NCBI RefSeq assembly: GCF_009600985.1 | Contig: NZ_VDFP01000001.1 | Location: 62,001-126,000 of the forward strand | Source of the DNA: Companilactobacillus halodurans | GTDB taxonomy: Bacteria > Bacillota > Bacilli > Lactobacillales > Lactobacillaceae | DNA: 64,000 nucleotides | Direction: 5' to 3' | Part shown: in pieces, positions 52,950-64,000 of the stretch | Numbering within the stretch: position 1 is the stretch's first letter | Layout of the letters: each line of letters opens with the position of its first letter | Notes under the pieces: generated by a model | Databases searched by the model: none | The model's input: the letters and a program-made list of their open reading frames with translations, nothing else | Told to the model about the DNA's origin: nothing | Position numbers and translations under genes: made by a program

Positions 52950-54257
52950 TTATTTAGCAGCAGCTTCTTTAGTCTTACCAAGTTCAACGGCCAATTTTTC
53001 TTTATCCATTGACTTGAAGAAGTACCAGTACATCAAAGTATCAAGAATAATGTTGATAATTTGCATGACTGAACCGGAAATGTGACCAGTTGCAATGAAT
53101 CCAGAAAGGATTGGTGGAGTTGTCCATGGAATATAGACACCCATTGGTCTTGCAACTAAGTTTGTTGCCATACCAATATAAGTTGTCAAAACATTAATAA
53201 GTGGTGTCAAAATAAATGGAACTAATAATCTATAGTTCATAACGATTGGTAATCCGAACAAGATAGGTTCATTAATATTAAAGATTGCAGGCCCGGCAAC
53301 CAATTTACCTAAGGTCTTCAACTCTTTACTCTTAGAAGCAAAGGCTAGCAAGAAGGCTAAACCGATTGTGGCACCAGAACCACCCATGTGAACGAAGTTA
53401 TCAAAGAATGATGTTGTAACAATGTTTGGAAGTGCTTTGCCAGCTGTAAAGGCAGCGTGGTTAGCATTTAGTGCTGTCAACCAGATAGGCATCATAACAC
53501 CAGAAACAACGTTAGCACCGTGAATACCGAAGACCCATAGGAATGAAACTAAGAATTCGGCTACTAGAGCACCTGGCAATGTATTACTCAAGTGACTCAA
53601 TGGATCAGCTAAGAAGAAGGAAATGATGTTTGGAATACTTTGCATTGGTGTTGCTTCAACACCTAGACGAATCAACCAAACAAGCAATAGAACTAAGAAA
53701 CCTGGGAACAAAGCAGCAAATGAATTACTTACTGCAGGTGGAACTGTATCAGGCATCTTGATCGTCCAGTTCTTGTGAACCATCCAAACGTAGAAGTCGG
53801 TAATAAATAAGCCGACGATAATAGCTGTAAATAGTCCAGCTGAATCAAATTGTGTTAATGGAATCCACAATGCTCCAGCTTTATCTGTTTTCAATGGGAT
53901 AGTTAAAATAAAAGCACCCAAGGAAACAATTGATGCAGAAATTGGATCGACTTTATAACTTTTAGCTAAGTTATAAGAGATACCAATAACGGCAACCAAA
54001 CCCATAATATGGAATGAAGCGTTAGTTGGATATTGTAGAACTGTTGCCCAATTCTTACCAAAGATACTAGCCATGAAGTCTAGATAGGCTTGAATTGGAA
54101 ATTGTGCAATGATCATGAAGATTGAACCAATGATGATCATTGGAACGGCCAATGTCATACCATCACGCAAAGCAATCAAATGACGTGAAGAAGCAAGCTT
54201 GCCGGCGATAGGAATAATCTTATCTTGGACGAAGCTGTTAGATTTCTTTCCAGCCAT
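52950..54257 (-). CDS. PTS EIIC, cellobiose/lactose family, without IIA or IIB
   Basis: 435 residues, 8-10 membrane helices. Family motifs: SSRHLIALRDGMTLAVPMIIIGS, FGIHGANVVSGVMMPIW, MGGSGATIGLAFLLAF and FNINEPILFGLPIVMN. There is no IIA or IIB domain or gene in its own unit; the nearest lone IIB and IIA genes are at 58690 and 58252, upstream on the same strand. With mupG next to it, it may carry a muropeptide sugar such as MurNAc-GlcNAc, but the cluster's two phospho-beta-glucosidases also suggest beta-glucosides. Confidence 0.88.
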   Translation of the reverse strand: MAGKKSNSFVQDKIIPIAGKLASSRHLIALRDGMTLAVPMIIIGSIFMIIAQFPIQAYLDFMASIFGKNWATVLQYPTNASFHIMGLVAVIGISYNLAKSYKVDPISASIVSLGAFILTIPLKTDKAGALWIPLTQFDSAGLFTAIIVGLFITDFYVWMVHKNWTIKMPDTVPPAVSNSFAALFPGFLVLLLVWLIRLGVEATPMQSIPNIISFFLADPLSHLSNTLPGALVAEFLVSFLWVFGIHGANVVSGVMMPIWLTALNANHAAFTAGKALPNIVTTSFFDNFVHMGGSGATIGLAFLLAFASKSKELKTLGKLVAGPAIFNINEPILFGLPIVMNYRLLVPFILTPLINVLTTYIGMATNLVARPMGVYIPWTTPPILSGFIATGHISGSVMQIINIILDTLMYWYFFKSMDKEKLAVELGKTKEAAAK

Positions 54258-54324
54258 ATGTAAAACCCCCTCAAATGAAATTTGTTACTAAGCAGAAACA
54301 CTGTTATCCGCTTACAAAAACCAT

Positions 54325-54338
54325 TGTAAACCTTTTCA
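54325..54338. promoter_or_regulatory. cre-like box before the PTS IIC-mupG unit
   Basis: TGTAAACCTTTTCA fits the cre pattern with one mismatch in the central CG. Confidence 0.4.
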
Positions 54339-54381
54339 TTAAGATGTGTATAGTTTTATGCCAGTTAGTAATATATTTTTA

Positions 54382-54412
54382 TAAAAAAACACGTCACTAA
54401 TCTGTGACATGT
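54382..54412 (-). terminator. Terminator of the RpiR-family gene
   Basis: On the - strand ACATGTCAC, loop AGATTA, GTGACGTGT, then T7. It overlaps the stop codon, so the IIC-mupG unit needs its own promoter. Confidence 0.8.
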
Positions 54413-55170
54413 TCCGTAAAACGATTATCAATATGGTCTACCATTTTATGGTAAGCACAATTGGAAATCTGTTCCATTGTATAAACGATTGGCACTTGCG
54501 TTGTAACGTTAATATGCCCTTTACGATTTTGTGGCGTATCATAAGAAATCGAAAAATCAGTTATCTGATTCAAAATTGAATATGAGTTAGCCGTTAGAGC
54601 AATTGTTTCAGCACCATTTTTCTTGTAATACCTGGCCTGCTCTAACACTTGATCTGTCTCCCCAGAGATTGATACTAAGATTAAAAGCGTCTTACTAAAA
54701 TCTCGGTCCGAGAAAGGTTCAGGTTGGAATGGATCAATAATTGGCAAGGAATAAATACCATAACTTGATAGAATGCTAGCACCATATTGAGCTATGCGAC
54801 CACTGTTTCCGACTCCAAAAAACAAAACTAAATCTGAAGCATTGATCATGTCAGCAGCTTGATTAACCTTATTATCAAAGGGTTCTTCATCTGCTACTAG
54901 CTGGAAGAAATTTTTAATTGGTTCCATGCTAGGATCTTGTTGGGATTTAGCCGGTTGTTTCAAACTTTGTTTTAAAGCAAATTTAAATTCTGAAAAGCCG
55001 CTATATTCCATCTTTTTCAAGAATCTCAAAATAGTTGTCGTTGAAACATGTGCTGCATCTGCCATTTCACGAATTGTCATATTTTGAACTTCTTTAGTAT
55101 GACCGATAATATATTTATAAACTATCAACTCAAGCCGATTCAATTCATGTACTTTTTGGTATGGGAACAT
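54397..55170 (-). CDS. RpiR-family regulator
   Basis: 257 residues from the ATG 7 nt after GGAGG. N-terminal HTH_6 (about 1-76) with IREMADAAHVSTTTILRFLKKMEYSGFSEF; SIS domain (about 110-245) with LVLFFGVGNSGRIAQYGASIL and LLILVSISGETDQVLEQA. It probably senses a phosphosugar (MurNAc-6-P or a glucoside phosphate) and controls the IIC-mupG unit just downstream, and perhaps the GH1 operon upstream. Confidence 0.87.
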   Translation of the reverse strand: MFPYQKVHELNRLELIVYKYIIGHTKEVQNMTIREMADAAHVSTTTILRFLKKMEYSGFSEFKFALKQSLKQPAKSQQDPSMEPIKNFFQLVADEEPFDNKVNQAADMINASDLVLFFGVGNSGRIAQYGASILSSYGIYSLPIIDPFQPEPFSDRDFSKTLLILVSISGETDQVLEQARYYKKNGAETIALTANSYSILNQITDFSISYDTPQNRKGHINVTTQVPIVYTMEQISNCAYHKMVDHIDNRFTEHVTD

Positions 55171-55308
55171 ATTCAAACCTCCTTTTTATTGGTATATATC
55201 ATTTTTAGTAAAACTATTATTATTATAAATGTAACAAGTTACATATTCTATAACTAAAAAAGCTAAAACAAAATATTTTTAATTTTGTTTCAGCTTTTTT
55301 TATTGAAT

Positions 55309-56775
<1,467 letters not shown>

Positions 56776-56802
56776 TCACTTAATCTTATATCTTTTAATT
56801 AT

Positions 56803-58251
<1,449 letters not shown>

Positions 58252-58587
58252 TTATTTTCCTTCTTTATCAAGTCTCTTGTACAAGTCAACGATTTCTCCT
58301 GCTAAATCTCTAAAGGTAATAGCATTCATAATGTGATCTTGTGAGTGGACCATCAAAAGTGTCACGGTAGCATGTTCACCATTAGCTTCTTTAGTTAACA
58401 TCCCTGTTTGAGTATTGTGAGCATCGACTAAAGCTTGGTCTGATTCCTTTAATTTCTTTTCTGCAAGTTCAAAATCGCCCTTTTTGGCAGCATTGATAGC
58501 TTCAAAAGCAGAACTCTTGGCATTTCCACCGTTAATAATCAAGCCCATTACTGTTTCTAGTTGTTTATCATGTGTTTCTTCTGCCAT
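58252..58587 (-). CDS. PTS EIIA, lactose/cellobiose family
   Basis: 111 residues with phospho-His81 in TLLMVHSQDHIMNA, the CelC/ChbA form (QDHIMN) rather than the QDTLMT of the lac-type copies. Lies between the lone IIB and the two phospho-beta-glucosidases. Confidence 0.92.
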   Translation of the reverse strand: MAEETHDKQLETVMGLIINGGNAKSSAFEAINAAKKGDFELAEKKLKESDQALVDAHNTQTGMLTKEANGEHATVTLLMVHSQDHIMNAITFRDLAGEIVDLYKRLDKEGK

Positions 58588-58644
58588 AATTACTTCTCCT
58601 CAACTTTAAATTAATTTAAACGCTTACTTTATTTTTTAAAATTA

Positions 58645-58670
58645 AAAGGGTGCAAGTATTTGCACCCTTT
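58645..58670 (-). terminator. Hairpin between the lone IIB and IIA genes
   Basis: AAAGGGTGCAAATACTTGCACCCTTT on the - strand (arms AAAGGGTGCAA/TTGCACCCTTT) has only a weak T run after it. It is probably a partial terminator or processing site that sets IIB above IIA. A GTAAGCGTTTA element just after it may mark a second start. Confidence 0.6.
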
Positions 58671-58689
58671 AAGTTTTACATATCAAAGA

Positions 58690-58998
58690 CTAGCCGATTG
58701 ATTTAACAGCTTCTTTGAGAACTTTTTCACCATTCATCATTCCGTAGTCTTGCATATTAATAACTTCAACAGGAATGCTTAACTTACCTTTGAATTGTCC
58801 CTCTAAATATCTAACTTGAGGTCCAAGCATTAAGATATCAGGCTTTTTTTCATCCAATTTTGCATCTGCATCAGCAGCGGAGGTAGCAAAAATTTCTGCA
58901 TCGATTCCGTCACTTTCAGCAGCCTTTTGCATCTTTGTAACTAATAAACTTGTTGACATACCAGCAGCACAACATAACATAATTGTTTTTTCAGCCAT
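58690..58998 (-). CDS. PTS EIIB, cellobiose family
   Basis: 102 residues from the ATG behind AGGGG (MAEKTIMLCCAAGMSTS); the TTG two codons upstream is less well placed. Phospho-Cys10 in CCAAGMSTSLLV, P-loop of the CelA/ChbB type. First gene of its operon. No IIC follows directly. Confidence 0.92.
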   Translation of the reverse strand: MAEKTIMLCCAAGMSTSLLVTKMQKAAESDGIDAEIFATSAADADAKLDEKKPDILMLGPQVRYLEGQFKGKLSIPVEVINMQDYGMMNGEKVLKEAVKSIG

Positions 58999-59054
58999 AA
59001 TCAAAAACCCCTTTTATTAAAATCATTTATTTGTTTTCTCATTAAAACGTTTGC

Positions 59055-59109
59055 TAAAAACGCTTTCATAGAACAATTAGATTGTATAACGACAATCAAA
59101 CTTTATCAA
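59055..59109 (-). promoter_or_regulatory. Promoter and cre-like box of the IIB-IIA-GH1-GH1 operon
   Basis: On the - strand TTGATA and TACAAT are 17 bp apart (59081-59109). TGAAAGCGTTTTTA (59055-59068), a cre match lacking only the last C, lies just downstream of the -10. Confidence 0.6.
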
Positions 59110-59200
59110 GATGTTTTTACTAAAAAACAAAAATTTCTAAACATTTTTATACTTAGCGTTCTACTATTTTACAAATGTTCCTGCTGAAAAATTTGGTCAA

Positions 59201-59238
59201 AAAAAACTGTCAATTTTAATAAATCAACAGTTTTTATT
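59201..59238 (-). terminator. Terminator of the HAD gene
   Basis: On the - strand AAACTGTTGATTT and AAATTGACAGTTT pair, with T8 after. Confidence 0.75.
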
Positions 59239-60055
59239 TAAATTCACCTTTTAGAACTCGATCAATCATTTTGGCTACGCCGTCTTGATTATTGCTTTGT
59301 GTAATTCTCCAGGCAACATCTTTAACACTATCGATGGCATTCTCCATTGCAACGCCATAACCAGCTTCTTTAACCATTTCTAAATCATTTCCATAATCAC
59401 CAAATGTCATAAAATCAACCATGGGAATATTTGCAAACTCAGAAATTTTTTGCAAAGCAGACAACTTAGTAACATCTTGTCCATTTATTTCAAAATAATA
59501 ACTACCTGACCGACTAATCGTGACCGGCAAAGACGTGAAGGATTCCAATTTCTTTTGTAATTCAGGCAATCTTTTAGGTGGACAGCTGAAACAAACTTTA
59601 TAAATATCAAAATCATTTCGATTATTGACTTTGATTAAATCCTCCATCGAACGAGCTTTCAAATGATGTCGACTCATTCCTTCAAAATAAGTTGTAAAAC
59701 TATGTCGTGGATCATAAATATAAATATCGTTTAATCCATCTAAAACTACTTTGAATTTACTGAACTCGCTTCGTTTAAGGATTTCAGCAACTACACCATG
59801 GTCTAATGGTTGATCAATAATTTTTTTGCCATCGGAATCAACTACTACAGCCCCATTCAAAACGACTCGAAAACCTGGAACTTTTAAATCATTGGCAAAA
59901 AATTTATTAACTGAATCAAGTGTTCTTCCTGAACAAATAGCAAAATTAATCCCGGAACTGACTGCAGCACGAACTGCACGAATATTTTCAGAAGATATTT
60001 TGCTGTAGCTATTTAACAAAGTTCCGTCCAAATCAGTTCCAATAAATTCAATCAT
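59234..60055 (-). CDS. HAD-superfamily sugar-phosphate phosphatase, Cof type
   Basis: 273 residues. HAD motifs: FIGTDLDGTLLNSYSK, AICSGRTLDS, then FGDYGNDLEMVKEAGYGVAMENA. More distant from the two HAD proteins at 33606 and 44081. It is the third such phosphatase adjacent to a PTS/phospho-glycosidase cluster in this window. Likely dephosphorylates sugar phosphates or FMN-like compounds. Confidence 0.87.
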   Translation of the reverse strand: MIEFIGTDLDGTLLNSYSKISSENIRAVRAAVSSGINFAICSGRTLDSVNKFFANDLKVPGFRVVLNGAVVVDSDGKKIIDQPLDHGVVAEILKRSEFSKFKVVLDGLNDIYIYDPRHSFTTYFEGMSRHHLKARSMEDLIKVNNRNDFDIYKVCFSCPPKRLPELQKKLESFTSLPVTISRSGSYYFEINGQDVTKLSALQKISEFANIPMVDFMTFGDYGNDLEMVKEAGYGVAMENAIDSVKDVAWRITQSNNQDGVAKMIDRVLKGEFK

Positions 60056-60137
60056 CTATAAAAGTAACCCCTTACACAAAAACAATTTAAATTAATGATA
60101 CGACACTCCCTCATAAAAAAGAAGTCTTATTAATAAA

Positions 60138-61442
60138 TTATCGTGCTACAAGGATTTTCTTAAAGTCAGAAATGAATCCCGGATACGATATATCGATTGC
60201 TTCAATATTTTTAATTTTAAAGGGCGTGTCAGTTAAAATTGAAGCTACACAAAGCATCATCGCTATTCGATGATCATTATGACTATCGACATCGTCTTTA
60301 ACGACTACTTTTTGTTCTCCTTGTATGACAATGTAATCATCATTAACTTGCATAACGATACCTAACTTTGCCAATTCGACACGCATATTTCTGATTCGGT
60401 CACTAATCTGCAAATGGGCATCATGAATCCCTCTAATAACCGTTTGTCCTTTAGCTTGTGAAGCCATCAAGGCTATTAAAGGTATTTCATCAATAATGAA
60501 AGGAATTTGTTTCGCATTAATTTCAGTCCCGTGAAGTTGTTGATATTTAATAATCAAATCGCCAAAAGGTTCCACGCTATCAACTGAGCGATTCTCTATT
60601 TGAATCTTAGCCCCCATTTGCTTAGCAACGTTTAAGAGGCCAATTCTAGTCTCATTAAGACCTACTTTAGGCAAAGTTATCTGACTGTCCGGAGAAATCA
60701 AGGCTCCAGCGATGTATGCTGCAGCTGATGAAAAATCTCCCGGAATCGTCAAATCCTGACCTTTGAGTCGACTGTGACCTGGATGAACAACAATAATATC
60801 TGGGTCAACTGACACATCTGCACCAAAATAATTAGCTAATACCTCGGTGTGATTTCTAGTTGGAAGTTTCCGGATAATTTTTGTTTCGGAATTGGCAAAA
60901 ATTCCAGCCATAACTAGACCACCCTTAATTTGAGCACTAGAAATATCCTGCTGGTAAGTGATTCCTTTCAAATTATCGTTGCCTTGGATTTTCAATGGCA
61001 GAGTTTCATCGCTTAAAAACTGATAATTAGCTCCCATTTTTTTGAAAAGGTTCAACAAATCTGTCGCCGAGCGCTTGCTTAAATAGTCTCCTCCACGAAT
61101 TTCGTATGGGTTATTGCTACTTGCTAAGGCACCTAATAATAAGCTCTCTAAAGTCCCGACGTTGTCAATATTCAATGGTTCATCGAGTGGCTTGAACTTA
61201 TGATCGACACCTTTGATAATCATGTCATTATTACTTATTTCGGTATGAATCTTCGCCCCTAATTGTTGAAAAATCTTAGCTGTAACAGCTAAGTCGTAAG
61301 AGTACGTAAAATTACTGATTTGCGTAACTCCCTTTGCTAACGCACCAAAAATTATAGCTCGATGTGCAATACTTTTATCCCCAGGTACTGTAACCTCACC
61401 TTGAAACTTAAATTTAGATGGTCGCGTATTATAATCAAACAT
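60138..61442 (-). CDS. aroA: 3-phosphoshikimate 1-carboxyvinyltransferase (EPSP synthase)
   Basis: 434 residues. Joins PEP to shikimate 3-phosphate. Family motifs: VPGDKSIAHRAIIFGALAKG, PGDFSSAAAYIAGALI, the catalytic DEIPLIALMASQAKG and DSHNDHRIAMML near the C-terminus. Motif spacing fits AroA rather than MurA. No other aromatic-pathway gene is beside it, so it is an isolated aroA, with a HAD gene downstream. Confidence 0.93.
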   Translation of the reverse strand: MFDYNTRPSKFKFQGEVTVPGDKSIAHRAIIFGALAKGVTQISNFTYSYDLAVTAKIFQQLGAKIHTEISNNDMIIKGVDHKFKPLDEPLNIDNVGTLESLLLGALASSNNPYEIRGGDYLSKRSATDLLNLFKKMGANYQFLSDETLPLKIQGNDNLKGITYQQDISSAQIKGGLVMAGIFANSETKIIRKLPTRNHTEVLANYFGADVSVDPDIIVVHPGHSRLKGQDLTIPGDFSSAAAYIAGALISPDSQITLPKVGLNETRIGLLNVAKQMGAKIQIENRSVDSVEPFGDLIIKYQQLHGTEINAKQIPFIIDEIPLIALMASQAKGQTVIRGIHDAHLQISDRIRNMRVELAKLGIVMQVNDDYIVIQGEQKVVVKDDVDSHNDHRIAMMLCVASILTDTPFKIKNIEAIDISYPGFISDFKKILVAR

Positions 61443-61566
61443 TCATTACACCTCAAATATATTTATAAGCGTTTCATTATATATTAATCAAATGCCCTCT
61501 TATTGCTTTCATACTGTTACGCTACCTAATTTTCAAATATAAAACAAACTTAAAGTCTTGAGAATA

Positions 61567-61594
61567 AAAAAAATAGGACATCTGCCCTATTTTA
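61567..61594 (-). terminator. Terminator of the dipeptidase gene
   Basis: AAAATAGG and CCTATTTT arms around GCAGATGT with T8 on the - strand. Confidence 0.78.
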
Positions 61595-61608
61595 AAATAA
61601 TTTATTCA

Positions 61609-62943
61609 TTAAACACATAATCTGTATATAGCTTCAGCGAATATTTCCATTGCTTTTTTCATATCAGCTTTGCTCCAATTCTCATTAGCTTGGTGCATGA
61701 AATCAGGAGTGGTTGGCAACATTGCCCCAAAAGCCACACAGTTGTGCATTGTTCTCGCAAAAGTTGCGCCACCAGAAATTGCTGGTTGAGATTTTGTGTC
61801 GCCAGTTAAATCTTGATAAGTCTTCATCAAGGTCTTAACCAATTCACTATCTGTTGGTACATAAAGTGGTGCAACGTAATCAAAATCTTCATATTTCAAA
61901 TCAAATTTTGCGACAGAATCAGAAACTTTTTGAATCAATTCGTCATGGTCAACTTTGACAGGAATTCTCATATCAATCTGCATTCTCGACTCATCTTTAG
62001 TAATCTTTAAGCTGGAAATATTAAAAGTCAATTTACCAGAAACATCATCAGAAACATCGCCTAACAAATTTGTAGCATTAGCATCTTCACCAAAGGCTTT
62101 GAGAAATTGCAATACCTTAATATCAGGATAGACGTCACTCAAGGCAATACCCAATCTAACTACAGCATTGACTCCTTGTGGTGCATTCATTGCGTGAACA
62201 GATTTTCCGGCAACTTCAATTTGACCATCTTGGTGTTCAGCCTCAAAGTTATGATTTTGTAAAGCAGCATATACTTCAGCTTGTTTTGGACCATCATAAA
62301 TAGCTTTTCCAGGTACAGCATTAAAGGCATTTTCTAAGTCAATGTTCAATTCATTTGAACCAGGACCAGTTAGATATGACTGTTGCAAGCCCTTTTCAGC
62401 ATAAATCAATGGAAATTCTGCATCGGGAGCAATTCCCATATCGATGGGATCTTCTTTCTTATTGTATTCTGCCAAACATCTCCATAAGATTTCTTCATCA
62501 GTCCCAAAAATCACTCGAATTTTCTTATTGAATTTATAACCTTTATCAAGAATTGCTTTGATAGCATAAATAGCTGCAATCGTAGGACCTTTATCGTCTT
62601 GAGTGCCACGACCATAAAGTTTATCATCCTTTTGCGTTAATTTATAAGGTTCAACATCCCAAGCCTCTAAGTTTCCCGCTGGGACTTCATCCAAATGACC
62701 AACGATTCCAAAAGTTTGGTCGCCTTCACCGATGTCAGCATAGCCATAATAACCGTTTGGATCTTCAAAAGTTTTGAAACCTAGCTTTTCAACTAAGGAC
62801 AAAGCTTCATCTAAAGCCTTCTTAGGTCCTTTTCCAAATGGTGCTTTAGATTCTTTGGGCTCATTGAACGAAGCAATTCCAACTAACTTGCTTAAATCAT
62901 TAATAGCCTCTTCTTGAATTTGATCTGTAATAAACTTTTCCAT
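61609..62943 (-). CDS. pepV: PepV-like Mn/Zn dipeptidase (Sapep family, M20)
   Basis: 444 residues. Metal site residues: His and Asp in GIVGHLDEVPAG, Asp in YGRGTQDDKGPT, Glu-Glu in FGTDEEILWRC, Asp in GIAPDAEFP and a C-terminal His in ARTMHNC. A lid domain occupies about 180-385. Cleaves dipeptides in the cytosol. It lies 33 bp after a YfcC-like carrier gene, so carrier and peptidase probably work on a common peptide or amino acid. Confidence 0.92.
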   Translation of the reverse strand: MEKFITDQIQEEAINDLSKLVGIASFNEPKESKAPFGKGPKKALDEALSLVEKLGFKTFEDPNGYYGYADIGEGDQTFGIVGHLDEVPAGNLEAWDVEPYKLTQKDDKLYGRGTQDDKGPTIAAIYAIKAILDKGYKFNKKIRVIFGTDEEILWRCLAEYNKKEDPIDMGIAPDAEFPLIYAEKGLQQSYLTGPGSNELNIDLENAFNAVPGKAIYDGPKQAEVYAALQNHNFEAEHQDGQIEVAGKSVHAMNAPQGVNAVVRLGIALSDVYPDIKVLQFLKAFGEDANATNLLGDVSDDVSGKLTFNISSLKITKDESRMQIDMRIPVKVDHDELIQKVSDSVAKFDLKYEDFDYVAPLYVPTDSELVKTLMKTYQDLTGDTKSQPAISGGATFARTMHNCVAFGAMLPTTPDFMHQANENWSKADMKKAMEIFAEAIYRLCV

Positions 62944-62976
62944 TCTAAAATTCCCCTAAAAATTTATTTAAATAAC

Positions 62977-64000
62977 TTATTTAAACATTGAGCAAACAAC
63001 TAAGAACACAGCAACAACTACAAACAAAATAGCGACTAATTTCCACATGTACTTCCACCATTTAACAATGTCGACGTGGCCAATTGCTAAAGCGCCCATT
63101 ACGATACCAGAAGTTGGCGTAATCAAGTTGACCAACCCAGAAGCTGATTGATAGGCGGTAATAACTAGTGAACCATCAACGCCAGAGAATTTGCCCAATG
63201 GTCCCATAATTCCCATGGTAGCTGCAGCAAGTCCGGAAGTCGATGGAATCAAAAATGACATTGGAATGTAGAAAATATAAGTCAAAACGATGAAAACACC
63301 AGCTGAAAGGTTTTGTAGGCCAGTTTCACCAGCGTGCAAAACGGTGGCAGTGATATATCCATTATTCATAATAACTTGAATCCCACGTGCGACCGCCACG
63401 ATAATAGCAACGCTTAGAAAATCATTCATTCCGCCTAAAAAGGCATCGATATATTCAGACTCTTTCATGCCAAAGACAAACATAATCACAACTGACATCA
63501 TCAAGAATAACGTCGTGATTTCAGTAAAGTACCAAGTTCCTAAAGGAGCTAAATCTTTACCAATCAAAGCACCTAAGAATGGTACATTGGTTAACCACTT
63601 AGTGAAGTGGTCAAAGAAAGTCCAATTTGGATTCAAACTTGACCATGGAATCAAACTAGCAATCATTACAATAAAAGTTAAAGCAAAGAGCCAAAGCACA
63701 GCTTTTTGTTTCTTAGTTAATTTTTGACCAACAGTTCTTTCAGCCATGGAAAATTCACGTAAGTCCTTTTCACGGCGTTCAAAAACATATGATTGTGAAG
63801 GATCTTTTTTGATTTTATCTGCATAGCGCATAACATAAATGATACTAATTGCTGTTACAATAATCAGCAAGATAAAACGTGGAATCAATCCCTTACCTGG
63901 TGAAATATTGATTGTCTGTGAAGCAACTCCAGTAGCAAAAGGGTTAACTGTCGATGCTAAACAACCAACTTGAGAGCCAATCAAAGCTATAGAAATAGCC
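62977..64000 (-). CDS. YfcC-family (C4-dicarboxylate/basic amino acid-like) carrier, partial
   Basis: The 5' end is cut by the right edge; about 341 residues of the C-terminal part are present. About eight membrane helices. Motifs typical of the YfcC/arginine-ornithine-type family: VNPFATGVASQTINISPGKG at the edge, ESEYIDAFLGGMNDFLSVA, and YIPMSFLIPSTSGLAAATMGIMGPL with ITPTSGIVMGAL near the end. Loops carry charged stretches (YADKIKKDPSQSYVFERREKDL). Cotranscribed with the dipeptidase. Substrate uncertain; the AbgT-like family is a less likely alternative. Confidence 0.85.
   Translation of the reverse strand, partial: AISIALIGSQVGCLASTVNPFATGVASQTINISPGKGLIPRFILLIIVTAISIIYVMRYADKIKKDPSQSYVFERREKDLREFSMAERTVGQKLTKKQKAVLWLFALTFIVMIASLIPWSSLNPNWTFFDHFTKWLTNVPFLGALIGKDLAPLGTWYFTEITTLFLMMSVVIMFVFGMKESEYIDAFLGGMNDFLSVAIIVAVARGIQVIMNNGYITATVLHAGETGLQNLSAGVFIVLTYIFYIPMSFLIPSTSGLAAATMGIMGPLGKFSGVDGSLVITAYQSASGLVNLITPTSGIVMGALAIGHVDIVKWWKYMWKLVAILFVVVAVFLVVCSMFK

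Overview
The window is AT-rich and looks like a chromosomal segment of a facultatively heterofermentative lactic acid bacterium of the Lactobacillaceae. A Companilactobacillus-like genome is my best guess. The reasons are a malolactic enzyme with an AEC-type malate carrier, many sugar PTS operons with catabolite-repression (cre) boxes, PepV, LacEF/LacG-type lactose PTS genes, GGAGG ribosome sites and many TTG starts. I saw no rRNA, tRNA, CRISPR array, prophage or complete insertion sequence. The species call is inference.

Layout. 1-527 is the end of aldose epimerase galM. 666-3335 (-) holds map and uvrC. 3509-5854 holds a CHRD-like protein with a calcium-loop motif, a 51-residue Lys-rich protein, an anchored OB-fold-like protein and MgtC/SapB. 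5951-10376 is a fructose locus: fruK-fruA plus a free EIIA, divergent from an RpiR-type regulator. 10390-11104 is a tyrosine phosphatase and a small HTH protein, followed by a 588-bp gene-poor stretch rich in hairpins. 11693-15287 is the malolactic locus (LysR regulator divergent from mleS-mleP). 15391-19130 holds an unknown protein, a fructosamine-kinase-like protein, a MATE pump and a frameshifted EamA transporter. 19271-23096 is a glycerate module (kinase, GntP permease, divergent CdaR-type regulator). 23175-26790 holds an esterase, an unknown protein, a CNT nucleoside transporter and an aldo/keto reductase.

26842-30390 is the riboflavin operon ribD-ribE-ribBA-ribH (-) with an FMN riboswitch and intrinsic terminator. 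30435-32478 is an APC permease behind a gamma-glutamyl hydrolase gene interrupted by one TGA. 32682-44896 (-) is a duplicated lactose-type PTS region: two copies of lacT-lacF-lacE-lacG, each behind a cre box, a promoter and RAT/terminator attenuators (one unit for one copy, two in tandem for the other), plus two HAD phosphatases and a third BglG-type antiterminator. 45250-47933 (+) is guanine deaminase, which appears to start at ATT, overlapping an NCS2 purine permease.

48135-50533 (-) holds two paralogous membrane GGDEF proteins. 50621-59004 (-) holds an Eis-like acetyltransferase, MupG, a lone PTS IIC, an RpiR regulator, two phospho-beta-glucosidases and lone PTS IIA and IIB genes. The IIA, IIB and IIC may form one split transporter. 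59234 to the right edge holds a HAD phosphatase, aroA, a PepV-like dipeptidase and a YfcC-like carrier cut by the window.

The main theme is sugar and organic-acid uptake with local control: PTS plus phospho-glycosidase plus RNA attenuators, and carrier plus enzyme plus divergent regulator for malate and glycerate. Three genes carry lesions or anomalies: the EamA frameshift, the gamma-glutamyl hydrolase nonsense codon and the non-ATG guaD start. These deserve checking against reads.
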